A DNA stretch of 64,000 nucleotides from NCBI RefSeq assembly GCF_002632585.1, contig NZ_NIBV01000003.1, positions 124,001 through 188,000 of the forward strand. Reading direction: 5' to 3'. Within the stretch, counting starts at the first letter, position 1, and each line of letters begins with the position of its first letter. A program made the translations under genes and the position numbers. Of this stretch, positions 1 through 10,829 are shown piece by piece. Origin of the DNA: Xenorhabdus szentirmaii DSM 16338 (GTDB taxonomy: Bacteria; Pseudomonadota; Gammaproteobacteria; Enterobacterales; Enterobacteriaceae). A model generated the notes under the pieces. That model worked only from the letters and a program-made list of their open reading frames with translations, was not told the DNA's origin and ran no database searches.

Positions 1-304
1 GTGCCTGCATAAAATCAAATCCACTGGCCTTAGCAATGATCACCGGCACAGATAATCGACTTTTTAAATACGCGCCATTAGAGCCGGCACAAATGACCGC
101 ATCACAGTGTTCTGTTTCCAGACGTTTGCGAATATGCTGGATGGCATCTTCAAAACCACGTTGTATCGGCGTGATATCAGCCTGGTGATCAAACTCAGGG
201 GTAATGTCGCGGAAAAGATCAAACAGCCGGGAAACAGAAACCGTCCAGATGACTGGTTTCTTATTATCGCCATTATCAGATTTTTCTGTGTCACCCAATG
301 CCAT
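1..304 (-). CDS. prpR: Propionate catabolism regulator PrpR, N-terminal part (cut by window edge)
   Basis: This is the start of the sigma-54-dependent activator of the prp operon. The minus strand from the ATG at 304 reads into a PrpR_N domain closely matching E. coli PrpR ([19 protein letters not shown], then [15 protein letters not shown]). That domain senses 2-methylcitrate in the known proteins. The AAA+ and helix-turn-helix domains lie beyond position 1. A good ribosome site (AAGAGG) sits 5 bases before the ATG. It is divergent from prpBCDE, the usual arrangement. The identity is firm although only about 101 codons are visible. Confidence 0.93.
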   Translation of the reverse strand, partial: MALGDTEKSDNGDNKKPVIWTVSVSRLFDLFRDITPEFDHQADITPIQRGFEDAIQHIRKRLETEHCDAVICAGSNGAYLKSRLSVPVIIAKASGFDFMQA

Positions 305-380
305 ATTTTCCTCTTTTTCTTTCGATAGATTTTTTCTGCAATTTCCCTGCGCGTTTCAGTGACTCCTTATAGAAACACCG

Positions 381-421
381 ATGAAACAACAATGAAACAA
401 AATTGGTTCAATATGAAACAA
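381..421. promoter_or_regulatory. Repeated ATGAAACAA motifs, probable PrpR-binding upstream activating sites
   Basis: ATGAAACAA occurs at 381-389, 392-400 and 413-421. The last copy pairs with a diverged inverted half-site (ATTGGTTCAA, 402-411) to give a dyad. They lie 130-170 bases upstream of the sigma-54 promoter, the usual distance for an enhancer-binding protein such as PrpR. Assignment to PrpR is inference from position and symmetry. Confidence 0.6.
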
Positions 422-552
422 TGATACATTATAGCCAATAGATTCCCATCTTCATCAACCAACCAACAAAAATAAATAACAAATTGATATTTAAGATAAA
501 AAACCAAAAAATCATAAATAAATGTCTGATTGCTGTCCTTCATTACGATTTT

Positions 553-568
553 TGGCACTAAAGTTGCT
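553..568 (+). promoter_or_regulatory. Sigma-54 (-24/-12) promoter of prpBCDE
   Basis: TGGCAC at 553-558 and TTGCT at 564-568 match the sigma-54 consensus exactly, with GG and GC separated by ten bases. The promoter lies about 50 bases before prpB. RpoN plus PrpR control is established for prp operons in enterobacteria. Confidence 0.9.
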
Positions 569-620
569 TAAGTAAAACAAGATACAATTTTATTTCATTT
601 GAGTAACAATGGAGTTATAT

Positions 621-1526
621 ATGGCACTTTATTCTGCCGGTTTGGCTTTTCGCCAAGCGATAAAAGACGAATCTCCGTTACAAGTGGTTGGAACAATCAA
701 TGCAAATCATGCATTGCTGGCAAAACGCGCAGGCTACAAGGCCATTTATCTTTCTGGTGGCGGTGTTGCAGCCGGTTCGTTGGGCCTGCCGGATCTCGGC
801 ATATCCACACTGGATGATGTTCTGATTGATATCCGCCGCATCACCGATGTCTGTGATTTACCTCTGCTTGTGGATGCAGATATCGGATTTGGTTCTTCTG
901 CATTCAATGTTGCCCGCACTGTTCGTTCTATGATTAAAGCAGGTGCCGCCGCTCTCCATATTGAAGATCAGATTGGCGCCAAGCGTTGCGGGCATCGTCC
1001 AAATAAAGAAATTGTCTCCAAAGAAGAGATGGTAGATCGTATCAAGGCTGCCGTTGATGTGCGTACAGATGAGAATTTTGTCATTATGGCACGCACCGAT
1101 GCATTGGCTGTGGAAGGGTTGAATTCTGCTCTGGACAGAGCCGCTGCCTATATTGAAGCGGGCGCAGATATGCTGTTCCCTGAAGCGATAACAGAACTGC
1201 ATATGTATAAGGAATTTGCCTCCAAGTCACAGGTTCCCATTTTGGCGAATATCACTGAGTTTGGTGCCACTCCGCTCTTTACTCTTGAAGAACTGAGAAG
1301 TGTGGATGTCGCCATCGCCCTTTACCCGCTATCGGCATTCCGGGCTATGAATAAAGCTGCCGAACAGGTCTACATCACCCTGCGTCGTGATGGCACACAG
1401 AAAAATGTCATCAATATGATGCAGACTCGTAATGAGCTGTATGAAAGCATCAGCTATTACGCTTTTGAACGAAAACTGGATGCTCTGTTTTCGCAGAAAA
1501 ATAGCAAAGGTGATACTCATGAATAA
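621..1526 (+). CDS. prpB: 2-methylisocitrate lyase PrpB
   Basis: Splits 2-methylisocitrate into pyruvate and succinate, the last step of the methylcitrate cycle. The protein follows E. coli PrpB almost residue for residue and carries the catalytic signature KRCGH with Cys at residue 123. The ATG at 621 is preferred over the in-frame ATG at 609 because GGAG (611-614) is placed correctly for 621 and the protein then has 301 residues, close to the E. coli 296. First gene of the operon; its end overlaps prpC by 8 bases, suggesting translational coupling. Confidence 0.97.
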   Translation: MALYSAGLAFRQAIKDESPLQVVGTINANHALLAKRAGYKAIYLSGGGVAAGSLGLPDLGISTLDDVLIDIRRITDVCDLPLLVDADIGFGSSAFNVARTVRSMIKAGAAALHIEDQIGAKRCGHRPNKEIVSKEEMVDRIKAAVDVRTDENFVIMARTDALAVEGLNSALDRAAAYIEAGADMLFPEAITELHMYKEFASKSQVPILANITEFGATPLFTLEELRSVDVAIALYPLSAFRAMNKAAEQVYITLRRDGTQKNVINMMQTRNELYESISYYAFERKLDALFSQKNSKGDTHE

Positions 1527-2691
1527 ACAGAATACGATAACCCATTCTCCTGAAACCACTTTTAAACCCAAAAAATCCGTTGCCCTTTCCGGCATTGCTG
1601 CGGGCAATACGGCACTCTGTACAGTAGGAAAAAATGGCAGCGATTTACATTACCGTGGTTATGATATTCTCGATTTAGCCGCACACTGTGAATTTGAAGA
1701 AATAGCCTATTTACTTATCCACGATAAACTCCCTTCCCGCGCAGAACTCACATCTTACAAAGTAAAACTGAAGGCCTTGCGTGGCTTGCCCAGCAGTGTT
1801 AAATCCGCATTAGAAGCTTTACCCGCTGTCGCTCATCCCATGGATGTCATGCGTACCGGTGTGTCTGTTCTGGGCTGTACTTTGCCGGAAAAAGAAGATC
1901 ATAACTCTGCCGGCGCCCGGGATATTGCCGATCGCTTGCTGGCTTCTCTCAGCTCGATACTGCTTTATTGGTATCATTACAGCCATAACGGACGCCGCAT
2001 TGACGTCGAAACCGATGATGATTCCATTGGCGGGCATTTCCTTCATCTCCTTCACGGTCAGAAACCGTCAGAATTATGGGAAAAAGCCATGCATGTTTCC
2101 CTTATTCTGTATGCTGAACATGAGTTTAATGCTTCTACTTTTACCAGTCGCGTGATTGCCGGTACAGGATCAGATGTTTATTCTGCCATTATCGGTGGCA
2201 TCGGTGCCCTGAGGGGGCCAAAACATGGCGGCGCCAATGAGGTTTCGTTTGAAATCCAGCAACGCTATGACACGGCAGAGCAAGCTGAGGCCGATATTCT
2301 GGAGCGTTTGGAACGAAAAGAGGTCATCATTGGCTTTGGTCATCCGGTTTACACGGTTTCCGATCCGCGCCATGAAGTGATTAAAGAGATCGCCCTGCAA
2401 CTTTCCCAAACATCGGGAACAACCCAAATGTACAACATTGCGAACCGAATTGAGTCGGTCATGTGGGATCACAAGAAAATGTTCCCGAATCTCGATTGGT
2501 TTTCTGCGGTGTCCTATCACATGATGGGTGTCCCCACAGCGATGTTTACCCCCCTGTTTGTTATTGCCCGCACGTCGGGTTGGGCGGCACATATTCTTGA
2601 ACAACGTACTGATAATAAAATTATTCGCCCTTCCGCTAATTATACCGGCCCTGAAAACTTGCAATTTATGCCGATTGAACAACGTAATTAG
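1519..2691 (+). CDS. prpC: 2-methylcitrate synthase PrpC
   Basis: Citrate-synthase-family enzyme that condenses propionyl-CoA with oxaloacetate. The 390-residue length equals the PrpC norm. The citrate synthase signature ([13 protein letters not shown], in the C-terminal third) and the histidine region ([13 protein letters not shown]) are present. The start ATG at 1519 overlaps the prpB stop and has AAAGG before it; the frame stays open upstream but that stretch reads inside prpB and is not coding here. Second gene of prpBCDE. Confidence 0.97.
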   Translation: MNKQNTITHSPETTFKPKKSVALSGIAAGNTALCTVGKNGSDLHYRGYDILDLAAHCEFEEIAYLLIHDKLPSRAELTSYKVKLKALRGLPSSVKSALEALPAVAHPMDVMRTGVSVLGCTLPEKEDHNSAGARDIADRLLASLSSILLYWYHYSHNGRRIDVETDDDSIGGHFLHLLHGQKPSELWEKAMHVSLILYAEHEFNASTFTSRVIAGTGSDVYSAIIGGIGALRGPKHGGANEVSFEIQQRYDTAEQAEADILERLERKEVIIGFGHPVYTVSDPRHEVIKEIALQLSQTSGTTQMYNIANRIESVMWDHKKMFPNLDWFSAVSYHMMGVPTAMFTPLFVIARTSGWAAHILEQRTDNKIIRPSANYTGPENLQFMPIEQRN

Positions 2692-2710
2692 CTCAATTTA
2701 AGGATTGATT

Positions 2711-4168
2711 ATGTCTACCTCTGTTGTGAATAACCGCCCTGACTACGATCAGGTGATTGTCGATATTGTGGATTATGTCATGGACTACGTCATAGTATCC
2801 CCAATTGCTTATGCGACCGCGCATCATTGTCTTATCGATACGTTGGGTTGCGGTCTGGAAGCACTGGAATACTCCGCCTGTACAAAATTGTTGGGACCCA
2901 TTGTCCCCGGAACAACCGTGCCCAATGGTGCCCGTGTACCCGGAACGCCATTCGAACTCGATCCTGTTCAGGCAGCCTTCAACATTGGTGCCATGATCCG
3001 CTGGCTAGATTTCAATGACACCTGGCTGGCCGCTGAATGGGGGCATCCTTCTGACAATCTTGGGGGAATACTCGCCACAGCCGACTGGTTATCAAGAAAT
3101 GCCGTTGCCCGGGGAGAAGCCCCCCTCACTATGTTGGATGTATTGACAGCCATGATTAAAGCCCATGAAATTCAAGGCTGTCTGGCGTTGGAAAATGCGT
3201 TCAATAAAGTCGGGCTGGATCATGTCGTCTTGGTAAAAATCGCTTCTGCCGCGGTTGTTGCACAAATGCTGGGATTGTCGCGTGAAGAAATACTCAGTGC
3301 CGTGTCATTGGCTTGGGTTGATGGTCAATCCTTGAGAACTTACCGCCATGCCCCCAACACGGGATCGCGCAAATCCTGGGCTGCGGGAGATGCGACTTCC
3401 CGAGCTGTACGCCTTGCTCTCATGGCGCAAAAAGGCGAAATGGGTTATCCCTCAGTATTAACGGCAAGGACATGGGGATTTTATGATGTTTTGTTCAATG
3501 GCCAGCCATTCCAATTCCAGCGGCCTTATGGCTCTTATGTCATGGAAAATGTCCTGTTCAAGATCTCTTTCCCGGCAGAATTCCATTCGCAAACAGCCGT
3601 GGAAGCAGCCATAAACTTGCATCAACAGCTGAAGGAACAGGGTAAACATGTTGAGGATATTGCCCGGATTACTATCCGGACCCATGAAGCCTGCATCAGA
3701 ATTATTGATAAACAAGGCCCATTGAATAATCCGGCAGACAGAGATCACTGCATTCAGTATATGGTTGCCATTCCTCTGATTTTTGGCCGCCTGACGGCGG
3801 CGGATTATGAAGATAATGTCGCCGCTGATCCCCGCATCGATGCTTTGCGGGAAAAAATATTCTGTGTCGAAGATCCCGACTTCACTCTTGATTACCATGA
3901 TCCGGAAAAACGCTCCATTGCCAATGCACTGACTTTGGTCTTTACCGATGGCACTCAGCTGGATGAGGTCAAAGTTGAATTCCCCATCGGGCATGCCCGC
4001 CGTCGCAAAGAAGGTATTCCTTTATTAGAAGAGAAGTTCAGAGTTAATCTGGCGCGTCGTTTCCCCGAAGCGCAACAACAAAAAATTCTGGCGGCTTCCC
4101 TTGACTTCACATCATTAAAATACATGCCTGTAAACGAGTATCTCGATTTATACGTTTATAATCTGTAA
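2711..4168 (+). CDS. prpD: 2-methylcitrate dehydratase PrpD
   Basis: Dehydrates 2-methylcitrate to 2-methyl-cis-aconitate. The 485-residue protein belongs to the MmgE/PrpD family and matches E. coli PrpD in length (483), with the family segment [19 protein letters not shown] near residue 97. AAGGA at 2700-2704 sits six bases before the ATG at 2711; a TTG two codons earlier is unlikely to be used. It lies 19 bases after prpC. PrpD makes the cis-aconitate form, and a housekeeping aconitase is needed to rehydrate it. Confidence 0.97.
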   Translation: MSTSVVNNRPDYDQVIVDIVDYVMDYVIVSPIAYATAHHCLIDTLGCGLEALEYSACTKLLGPIVPGTTVPNGARVPGTPFELDPVQAAFNIGAMIRWLDFNDTWLAAEWGHPSDNLGGILATADWLSRNAVARGEAPLTMLDVLTAMIKAHEIQGCLALENAFNKVGLDHVVLVKIASAAVVAQMLGLSREEILSAVSLAWVDGQSLRTYRHAPNTGSRKSWAAGDATSRAVRLALMAQKGEMGYPSVLTARTWGFYDVLFNGQPFQFQRPYGSYVMENVLFKISFPAEFHSQTAVEAAINLHQQLKEQGKHVEDIARITIRTHEACIRIIDKQGPLNNPADRDHCIQYMVAIPLIFGRLTAADYEDNVAADPRIDALREKIFCVEDPDFTLDYHDPEKRSIANALTLVFTDGTQLDEVKVEFPIGHARRRKEGIPLLEEKFRVNLARRFPEAQQQKILAASLDFTSLKYMPVNEYLDLYVYNL

Positions 4169-4205
4169 GTAATAGATTTCAAACTACGGCTTGCAAGAGG
4201 AAGAC

Positions 4206-4228
4206 AGCGGTTCTGGCTCTGAACCGCT
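4206..4228 (+). promoter_or_regulatory. Hairpin between prpD and prpE
   Basis: AGCGGTTC (4206-4213) pairs perfectly with GAACCGCT (4221-4228) across a 7-base loop, followed by a short T run. It sits in the 98-base gap before prpE and could attenuate or protect the transcript, lowering prpE relative to prpBCD. The function is inferred. Confidence 0.55.
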
Positions 4229-4266
4229 TTTCACCTGTTTTCATCTGTACAGCACCAGGAGGAATT

Positions 4267-6153
4267 ATGTCATTCCAAGATTTCTATCAGCATTCGATTA
4301 ATGATCCCAATGCTTTTTGGGCAGAACAAGCCAAAAGGATTCATTGGCAACACTCTTTCGAACACGTGCTGGATCACAGTTGTCCACCTTTTGCCCGCTG
4401 GTTTTGTGGAGGAAAAACCAATCTTTGCTATAACGCATTGGATCGCTGGCTGGAAAGCCAGCCTGATGCCAGCGCATTGATTGCCATTTCAACTGAAACC
4501 CATAGTGAAAGGGTATTTACCTACAAAGAATTGCATCAGGAAGTCAACAGAGCGGCAGCCATGCTACTTTCATTGGGTGTCAGGAAAGGGGAACGTGTTG
4601 TTGTTTATATGCCAATGATAGCCGAAGCCCTGTTTATTCTATTGGCCTGCGCACGCATCGGAGCTGTTCATTCCGTCGTGTTTGGTGGTTTTGCTTCCCA
4701 TAGCCTCGCCACCCGATTAGATAATGCTGAACCCGTTGTCGTGGTTTCTGCGGATGCAGGGTCACGGGGAGGTAAAATCATTCCCTACAAGCCTCTGTTG
4801 GATGAAGCCATCGAACTGGCAAATCATACGCCACGTCATATATTGATGGTGGATCGCGGGCTGGCTGACATTAATTGGGTAAAAGACAGGGATGTGGATT
4901 TCGCTGCATTGAGGCAGGAATATCTTGATGCCAGTATTCCTGTCACATGGCTTGAATCAAATGAACCTTCCTGTGTGCTCTATACGTCAGGTACAACGGG
5001 GACACCCAAAGGTGTACAACGGGATGTCGGTGGTTATGCTGTGGCACTGGCAACATCCATGGATGTGATTTTCGGGGGTAAAGCGGGTGGCGTCTTCTTC
5101 TGTACATCAGACATTGGCTGGGTTGTCGGTCATTCTTATATTATCTATGCTCCCCTGATCGCAGGTATGGCAACCATCATGTATGAAGGGCTGCCAATAC
5201 GTCCGGATGCCAGCATTTGGTGGCAGATTGTCGAAAAATATCATGTCACCAAAATGTTTTCAGCCCCCACTGCAATCCGTGTTCTGAAAAAATACCCGAC
5301 AAATTTCATTTCAAAATATGATATTTCATCGCTTGAAACACTCTATCTGGCAGGCGAACCCCTTGATGAACACACTGCCCGCTGGATTACCGAATGCATT
5401 AATGTATCTGTCATTGATAATTATTGGCAAACTGAAACCGGCTGGCCGATCATGACCATTGCACAGAGTCTGGATGACAGGCCCAGTCGCTTTGGCAGCA
5501 CCGGTTTTCCTATGTATGGTTTTAACGTCAAATTGATCAACGAACTGACCGGACAAGAATGCGGTGACAATGAGAAAGGCATGTTGGTCATTAAAGGCCC
5601 GCTTCCTCCCGGCTGCATCCAGACTATCTACGGTGACGATAACCGCTTTATCAATACTTACTGGAAGCATTTTGGCCAGCAAGTCTATTCAACATTTGAC
5701 TGGGGCATCCGTGACAGCGACGGTTATTATTTTATTTTGGGGCGTTCCGATGATGTGATTAACGTTTCCGGCCATCGTTTGGGAACACGAGAGATAGAAG
5801 AGTGTATTGCCAGCCATCAGGATGTGGCGGAAGTTGCCGTGATTGGCATTAAAGATGAGCTTAGAGGTCAGGCCGCTGTTGCTTTCGCCGTTCTCAAGGA
5901 AGGCCGGGAAATCCAAAACGCTGACCATTTCGCCAGCTTAGAAAAGGCCCTGATGGGATTGGTTGATAAGAAAATAGGGAGTATCGGGCGTCCGTCACGC
6001 GTCTATTTTGTGTCCCAGTTGCCTAAGACCCGCTCAGGAAAAATGTTGCGCCGCACTATGCAGGCTATTTGTGAAGGACGTGAACCCAGTGATATTGCTT
6101 TGATTGATAATCCAGCTTCATTGGATGTTATTCGGGATGCCATTCACCATTAA
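4267..6153 (+). CDS. prpE: Propionyl-CoA synthetase PrpE
   Basis: Activates propionate to propionyl-CoA through an acyl-adenylate, the entry step of the pathway. The 628-residue protein is of normal length and shows the AMP-binding P-loop YTSGTTGTPKGV (about residue 239), the motif DNYWQTETGWPI, and the C-terminal KTRSGKMLRR with the lysine used for adenylation and regulatory acetylation in known acyl-CoA synthetases. AGGAGG lies just before the ATG. Last gene of the operon, followed by a terminator. Confidence 0.97.
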   Translation: MSFQDFYQHSINDPNAFWAEQAKRIHWQHSFEHVLDHSCPPFARWFCGGKTNLCYNALDRWLESQPDASALIAISTETHSERVFTYKELHQEVNRAAAMLLSLGVRKGERVVVYMPMIAEALFILLACARIGAVHSVVFGGFASHSLATRLDNAEPVVVVSADAGSRGGKIIPYKPLLDEAIELANHTPRHILMVDRGLADINWVKDRDVDFAALRQEYLDASIPVTWLESNEPSCVLYTSGTTGTPKGVQRDVGGYAVALATSMDVIFGGKAGGVFFCTSDIGWVVGHSYIIYAPLIAGMATIMYEGLPIRPDASIWWQIVEKYHVTKMFSAPTAIRVLKKYPTNFISKYDISSLETLYLAGEPLDEHTARWITECINVSVIDNYWQTETGWPIMTIAQSLDDRPSRFGSTGFPMYGFNVKLINELTGQECGDNEKGMLVIKGPLPPGCIQTIYGDDNRFINTYWKHFGQQVYSTFDWGIRDSDGYYFILGRSDDVINVSGHRLGTREIEECIASHQDVAEVAVIGIKDELRGQAAVAFAVLKEGREIQNADHFASLEKALMGLVDKKIGSIGRPSRVYFVSQLPKTRSGKMLRRTMQAICEGREPSDIALIDNPASLDVIRDAIHH

Positions 6154-6407
6154 CCCCGCCAGAAGAAAGATGCTCTCAATGATAAAACTGATATTTGGTA
6201 TGGCTGTGCGGATAGATTTATGGTTTATGCCACACGGTTCATACCAAACTTTCAGATACGCAGCCGTTATCGATCATGAGGCTCTTTGATGTTTATCAGA
6301 TATTTTTACCCTCTCAATAAACTAGTATTTCGTTGAATCATCATTTAATAGACAATGGTTACTATGTGCCTGTACTACATTTTCCCAGCTACTTTTTACC
6401 CATTCCC

Positions 6408-6435
6408 GCTCCGTTCCTACACGGAGCTTTTTTTT
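6408..6435 (+). terminator. Rho-independent terminator of prpBCDE
   Basis: GCTCCGT and ACGGAGC form a 7-bp stem with a 6-base loop followed by eight T. The 254 bases between prpE and this site hold no convincing gene. Confidence 0.9.
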
Positions 6436-6467
6436 GCCTGCATTATTTCAGTACCGGGTAAAATTGA

Positions 6468-7346
6468 TTACATTTGTAACTCTCTCATTATTTGGCGATA
6501 TGAACGAGCCGCACGCTCTGTTGGCAATCCAATAAATTTCTTATTCATCTCAATCAACATTTCACAACTTTTTTCTTTGTTTGCTTTGGCATGTTGAGGG
6601 GACATCAACAGGGTGAGATCCTCACCGTATTGGTGTACCATAACTTCCATGATTGTTTCTATATCCTGTGAGGCCAGTTCACTGTCCTCTGATGAAACTT
6701 GCGGTTGTTTATCACCGTAAGAAGCAATAATCATTGCTATATCCGTATTTAACCGTTCAATTTGCAACGCCTTTGGAAATGATCCCGCTATTTTGATAAT
6801 TTCAGCAATTTCCCCTTCAACCTCTGGCATTACAAAGTTAAGGCATAATCCAGCATCTTTTTTATGTAAAAACTCCATTTGCTTTATCAACACCTTTGCA
6901 TGTGCAATAACATTCTCATCCGGAGCGAATACAATACGCTCATCAATTAACGCTGAGTATCTATTTATAAAGTAACTATATATTTCAAAATAACTTTTTC
7001 CTTCTTTCTCTAAAGTTATTATTTGTTGTTTAATTTCCTCATAAACTTTTGGTGCATTTTCTTTGAGCATAATTAAAACCATTTTATCATCATTTTTTAA
7101 CGCAAAATTCGTACCCTCAATGACGAATTTATCTTCTTTTGCTATCATAGAATCTATGCCATCAATCACACGACGACCATTATCCTGCAATATTTTGGCA
7201 GAAAACAAATTCCCGCCGATCATAAAAATGATAAATATTGCAATCGATGCCGTTTTACTCAACCAACCTTTTTTCTGCATTGACCAGAGAAGACCACCGA
7301 CTATCCCACCAAAAACTCCGCTGAACACAATGTGATTCCAATCCAT
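6468..7346 (-). CDS. Membrane-anchored protein of unknown function
   Basis: I do not recognise this family. The 292-residue protein has two predicted membrane segments close to the N-terminus (about residues 5-21 and 28-46), then a long soluble, charged and mostly helical part. The ATG at 7346 is preferred to one 33 codons upstream because AAAGGAAAG precedes it. It stands alone between the prp terminator and the isnA-isnB-GT operon; nothing ties it functionally to either. The soluble domain would probably face the cytoplasm if both segments span the membrane. Confidence 0.7.
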   Translation of the reverse strand: MDWNHIVFSGVFGGIVGGLLWSMQKKGWLSKTASIAIFIIFMIGGNLFSAKILQDNGRRVIDGIDSMIAKEDKFVIEGTNFALKNDDKMVLIMLKENAPKVYEEIKQQIITLEKEGKSYFEIYSYFINRYSALIDERIVFAPDENVIAHAKVLIKQMEFLHKKDAGLCLNFVMPEVEGEIAEIIKIAGSFPKALQIERLNTDIAMIIASYGDKQPQVSSEDSELASQDIETIMEVMVHQYGEDLTLLMSPQHAKANKEKSCEMLIEMNKKFIGLPTERAARSYRQIMRELQM

Positions 7347-7514
7347 TTTCTTTCCTTTTCTATTTTTTTTGCCTAATGAAAAAATATTATCCAGAAAAAT
7401 AGCAGGCAACAAAACATTTATTAAAATAATATTAAATAAAGGCAAAATAATGGTTTCAATGATAAGGATATAGAAGAGTATCCCGGCAATTTATTCCCGG
7501 GGAATATAAAATCA

Positions 7515-7539
7515 TTCAGGGTACATTATGTACCCTGAA
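7515..7539 (-). terminator. Hairpin, probable terminator of isnA-isnB-GT
   Basis: TTCAGGGTACA and TGTACCCTGAA form a perfect 11-bp stem with a 3-base loop, downstream of the glycosyltransferase on its strand. The T tract is weak, so efficient termination is likely but not certain. Confidence 0.6.
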
Positions 7540-7594
7540 AATTAAAAATCAGATAAAGAATACTGAGTAGATTAATGGCCTATTTTTAAAGCCG

Positions 7595-8881
7595 TCATGC
7601 TGATTGGGAAAGCAATTTATTGACATTGCCTGTAATCAATTCCAACGCATTATGAGCATCATAATCTGCTTTAATGATTTGGGCTTGCTGATGCCACACC
7701 GGAGAAGACAAAATCCTCGTCACTGCCCGATATAATTGCAGTTCGCTTGGTGTATCGGTATGCAGGCTGATACCACATTTTGACCAGATGACGCGGGCAA
7801 CAGCCTCCAGCTTTCCATCCCCTGTTCCTGCAACCACCATCGGTACACCGTGGCGCACAGCGGAATTCAGCGAACCATAACCGCCATTGGTAATAAAAAT
7901 AGCCGTGCGGGGAAGCCAATGTTCAAAGTTAAGATACTCCACCACTCTGGCATTCTCAGGGAGCTCTTCTCCCGGCATATCAACAGAACGACCCCCGGTA
8001 ATCGCCAATACCCGAACCGGCAAATTTGCCAGTGCACGTAAGGTAGGCAGCAATAATTGGTTAAAATCAACATTCGCCAGTGTCCCCTGAGTGACCAAAA
8101 TCAGCGGCAAACTTTCGTCAGGCCAATTTATCTGAACGTTGTCGTCTTCGACTTTCACACTCAGCGCTCCGACAAATTCAACAGTTTCCGGCAAATCATC
8201 GCGAGGCAATTCAAATGACGGTGTCGCCAGTTGCAAAAAACGATCAACCTGACTTATCAGAACATCGTTATGATCTCCTGTCAGTGGCGAACATTCCACC
8301 GCCGCCAGTGCTTGATTAAATGCTTCCCTAACCTGCTCAATCAATTGGTGAGTCTCTTCATCAATCAATTGCTCACGCTTTAAATCAGCAGGCAATAAAT
8401 CAGGCGGAATACGAGGCCCCCAAAATATGGTATCCCTTGATGACCACGATACCGGTGTAACACCAATGGAAATGACAGGAATGCGCTCACTTGCCGGTTT
8501 CTGCAATAACGGCAAAACAGCATAAAATGTGTTGTCGGTAATTAAAAGATCAGCTTGCTCTTCTTTGATGACTTGCATCAGTTGATTTGACAATACCGGA
8601 ATAGGGGCGGCGAAAAATTGCTTCATCGCCCATGCCATTTGAATGTTCCCCGGTGGATATTCTGCCCTTTCAGGAAAATGCTTTTCCAGACAACGGTAAT
8701 CAACATCAACTTGCTTATCGAAGGGGACAAACCTGGCACCCAACGCTTCTGCTTTCTCCCGGAAAAGAGAACCTGTCAATATCGTTACATCGTATCCCTG
8801 ATTTATCAAATGTTCTGCAATAGTCAGTATTGGAAAAACATGGCCAGGTGTGGCAACAGTGGCTAAAACAATACGAGACAT
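7595..8881 (-). CDS. GT1-family (UGT-like) glycosyltransferase of the isonitrile cluster
   Basis: A 428-residue glycosyltransferase with a GT-B layout: N-terminal ATVATPGHVFPILTIAEHL for acceptor binding and a C-terminal nucleotide-sugar motif (FITNGGYGSLNSAVRHGVP, about residue 331). It is the last gene of isnA-isnB-GT, 35 bases after isnB. In Xenorhabdus and Photorhabdus the equivalent gene adds an amino-sugar to the vinyl-isonitrile tyrosine product to give rhabduscin, an inhibitor of insect phenoloxidase. That role follows from the operon rather than from the protein alone. Confidence 0.88.
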   Translation of the reverse strand: MSRIVLATVATPGHVFPILTIAEHLINQGYDVTILTGSLFREKAEALGARFVPFDKQVDVDYRCLEKHFPERAEYPPGNIQMAWAMKQFFAAPIPVLSNQLMQVIKEEQADLLITDNTFYAVLPLLQKPASERIPVISIGVTPVSWSSRDTIFWGPRIPPDLLPADLKREQLIDEETHQLIEQVREAFNQALAAVECSPLTGDHNDVLISQVDRFLQLATPSFELPRDDLPETVEFVGALSVKVEDDNVQINWPDESLPLILVTQGTLANVDFNQLLLPTLRALANLPVRVLAITGGRSVDMPGEELPENARVVEYLNFEHWLPRTAIFITNGGYGSLNSAVRHGVPMVVAGTGDGKLEAVARVIWSKCGISLHTDTPSELQLYRAVTRILSSPVWHQQAQIIKADYDAHNALELITGNVNKLLSQSA

Positions 8882-8916
8882 TAATCATAACTCCTTTAGA
8901 TTAAGCTTTTGCTGGA

Positions 8917-9786
8917 TTAGACTGGAGAAACAGCAATATTACGGAAACAAATATTTTCACACACAGGCTTTCCATGAATATGCACCCGCTGAATATGACG
9001 GGGGGAATGGGAAATAAAGGCTTCACGGCCATGCAATAGCGTAAAATTATCACAAATTGCGATATCACCGATTTGCCATTGATGGGCATAGTAATAGCGT
9101 GGATCGTATAATCGCTCACGCAATGCTTTTTCTCGTGCTTTCTGCTCATCCGGCGACAATCCATGCATGACTACCGAGTGATGATCTGCATATTTCCCAT
9201 CTTCTTGATCCATCGGCTCATTGTAACGCATAACCCATTTCTTGCCATCGGGGTGAAGGCAGAGCAGCGGAGAAATAACTTCGCCGCCATAATGCGTGAC
9301 TTTGCTGGTACGATAAGTAATCGTGGTATTTTCCCATCTTTCACGTTCATCATCACTGGCATCAGCAATTAATTTTTCAGTATTGGTAAACGAGGTGCGC
9401 CCCCCTTGAGCCGAAGAAGGCGCAGAAACACAGTGAAATATCTGAAATTCAGGGATTGTTTCCCGGTACATTCCATCCCAATGCAACGGTAGATTCCCGC
9501 TGTCCAGCACATGGTCGGATGGTTCTGCATGTTCCATCACATCCAGTACTGCACCAAACGGCCACATCATTATTTCTCCCCACTGGGCGGAATATTCCGT
9601 CAGTTTTTCCTTATCTGTAAAACCTGAACGAAAACCACGTAATACAACCAGTAAATATTCACGGGCCAATTCACGCAAGCGATCAACAGACAGTGTGGAA
9701 ATATCCTGATCCGGGTGATTAGGTGTCAGCAATAAGCCAAAGGGTTTCATCAACTCGATATGGCAATCAAGTTCATAAGTATTCAT
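8917..9786 (-). CDS. isnB: Isonitrile oxygenase IsnB (Fe(II)/2-oxoglutarate, TauD family)
   Basis: A 289-residue TauD/TfdA-type dioxygenase like PvcB. It acts on the isonitrile amino acid made by IsnA and in rhabduscin synthesis causes oxidative decarboxylation to the vinyl isonitrile. The iron site is visible as His102-Trp-Asp104 and distal His252 (LLHGREAF), with Arg263 or Arg267 placed to bind 2-oxoglutarate. The ATG at 9786 has AGGAAAG before it; an ATG five codons upstream lacks a site. It lies between isnA and the glycosyltransferase on the same strand. Confidence 0.92.
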   Translation of the reverse strand: MNTYELDCHIELMKPFGLLLTPNHPDQDISTLSVDRLRELAREYLLVVLRGFRSGFTDKEKLTEYSAQWGEIMMWPFGAVLDVMEHAEPSDHVLDSGNLPLHWDGMYRETIPEFQIFHCVSAPSSAQGGRTSFTNTEKLIADASDDERERWENTTITYRTSKVTHYGGEVISPLLCLHPDGKKWVMRYNEPMDQEDGKYADHHSVVMHGLSPDEQKAREKALRERLYDPRYYYAHQWQIGDIAICDNFTLLHGREAFISHSPRHIQRVHIHGKPVCENICFRNIAVSPV

Positions 9787-9821
9787 GTTCTTTCCTATCA
9801 AAAATGAGATATTGCTATTGG

Positions 9822-10829
9822 TTACCCGACCTGTTCCACCGTTTTCAGGAATTCCGCCACCTGATTTTCTTCGTATGATGTTTCAATCAGGTAATGACTC
9901 GGCACACCACGGATTTCAATCAATTTGCCATGTAACTGCTTCACTTCATCACCTTTCATCAATACGAAATGACCGTTAACATTGGCGGCTACACCATGCC
10001 ACGGTGTCAGCCAATCATCTCTGGTCGGCATCATATGGATTCCGATTTTCATGCTATCAATGGGTTGTGGATGAATGGAAAGACGAATTGCTGATGGAAA
10101 ATGCTCCGCCAGCAGATTGCCCCATGCCCAGCTACGCTGGATGACACCAACAGCACGCTGCCGTGCATCTTTTTGCAACGCATTCTTTGAACCTGAATAT
10201 TCTGGTAATAAACTGTCTTCATAAAGAAAACGAGTTATTGCCCGATACAATCTGACTCCCTCTTCATTTTCTTTCAATATCTTTTTAATCTCATCTATTG
10301 AAGAAGAATAATCCTTCAACATCAATTCACGTAATTTATTGTAATCTCGAGTATATTGAGTCAGTGATTCAACATCACCAAGATTAAAAACTGAAAGATG
10401 AGTTGCACCCAATTCATGCAATAACTTTTCAATTTCCTGTTGATAATCCGTTATCGTATGATCATCAACATTAATAAGATCACTGAATACATGCCCATCT
10501 GAACAAATAATAATTTTTGCTCCGGGGGGATAATAAAGTTGAATACGCTGGCAAAGAGAATTGAGAAAAATCAATGACAATTTCTCCGCCATATCAGGTA
10601 ATTTTCCCAATACTTTTCGAGGGTTTGGTGATTTTGTCGGAAAAGCCGGTAAGATGCATTCGATAGGTTTTCTTTGTTCTACAAATGCACGGATACGGGG
10701 CAATTGCACCTCCGTTACCTTCTTTTCTTCATATTGAATTGTATGTTCAGATTCTGGAAAACGACGTCTATACTGTAATAATTCATGCAGAATCTTACTC
10801 GACACTTTATCTATGTCAAAATGTTCCAT
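9822..10829 (-). CDS. isnA: Isonitrile synthase IsnA (PvcA/DIT1 family)
   Basis: Converts the amino group of tyrosine into an isonitrile using ribulose-5-phosphate as carbon source in characterised relatives. The 335-residue protein has the family signature [21 protein letters not shown] near residue 59 and an [13 protein letters not shown] block about 45 residues further on. First gene of a three-gene operon with isnB (35-base gap) and the glycosyltransferase, the same order as the rhabduscin locus of Xenorhabdus nematophila. The substrate is assumed to be tyrosine from that comparison. Confidence 0.93.
   Translation of the reverse strand: MEHFDIDKVSSKILHELLQYRRRFPESEHTIQYEEKKVTEVQLPRIRAFVEQRKPIECILPAFPTKSPNPRKVLGKLPDMAEKLSLIFLNSLCQRIQLYYPPGAKIIICSDGHVFSDLINVDDHTITDYQQEIEKLLHELGATHLSVFNLGDVESLTQYTRDYNKLRELMLKDYSSSIDEIKKILKENEEGVRLYRAITRFLYEDSLLPEYSGSKNALQKDARQRAVGVIQRSWAWGNLLAEHFPSAIRLSIHPQPIDSMKIGIHMMPTRDDWLTPWHGVAANVNGHFVLMKGDEVKQLHGKLIEIRGVPSHYLIETSYEENQVAEFLKTVEQVG

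Noticed and set aside
1432..1518. N-terminal extension of prpC
   Set aside because: The frame is open, but the region codes for the prpB end; PrpC homologues begin at the 1519 start.
3458..3994. 178-codon minus-strand ORF
   Set aside because: It lies wholly inside prpD on the opposite strand and lacks a ribosome site and recognisable sequence.
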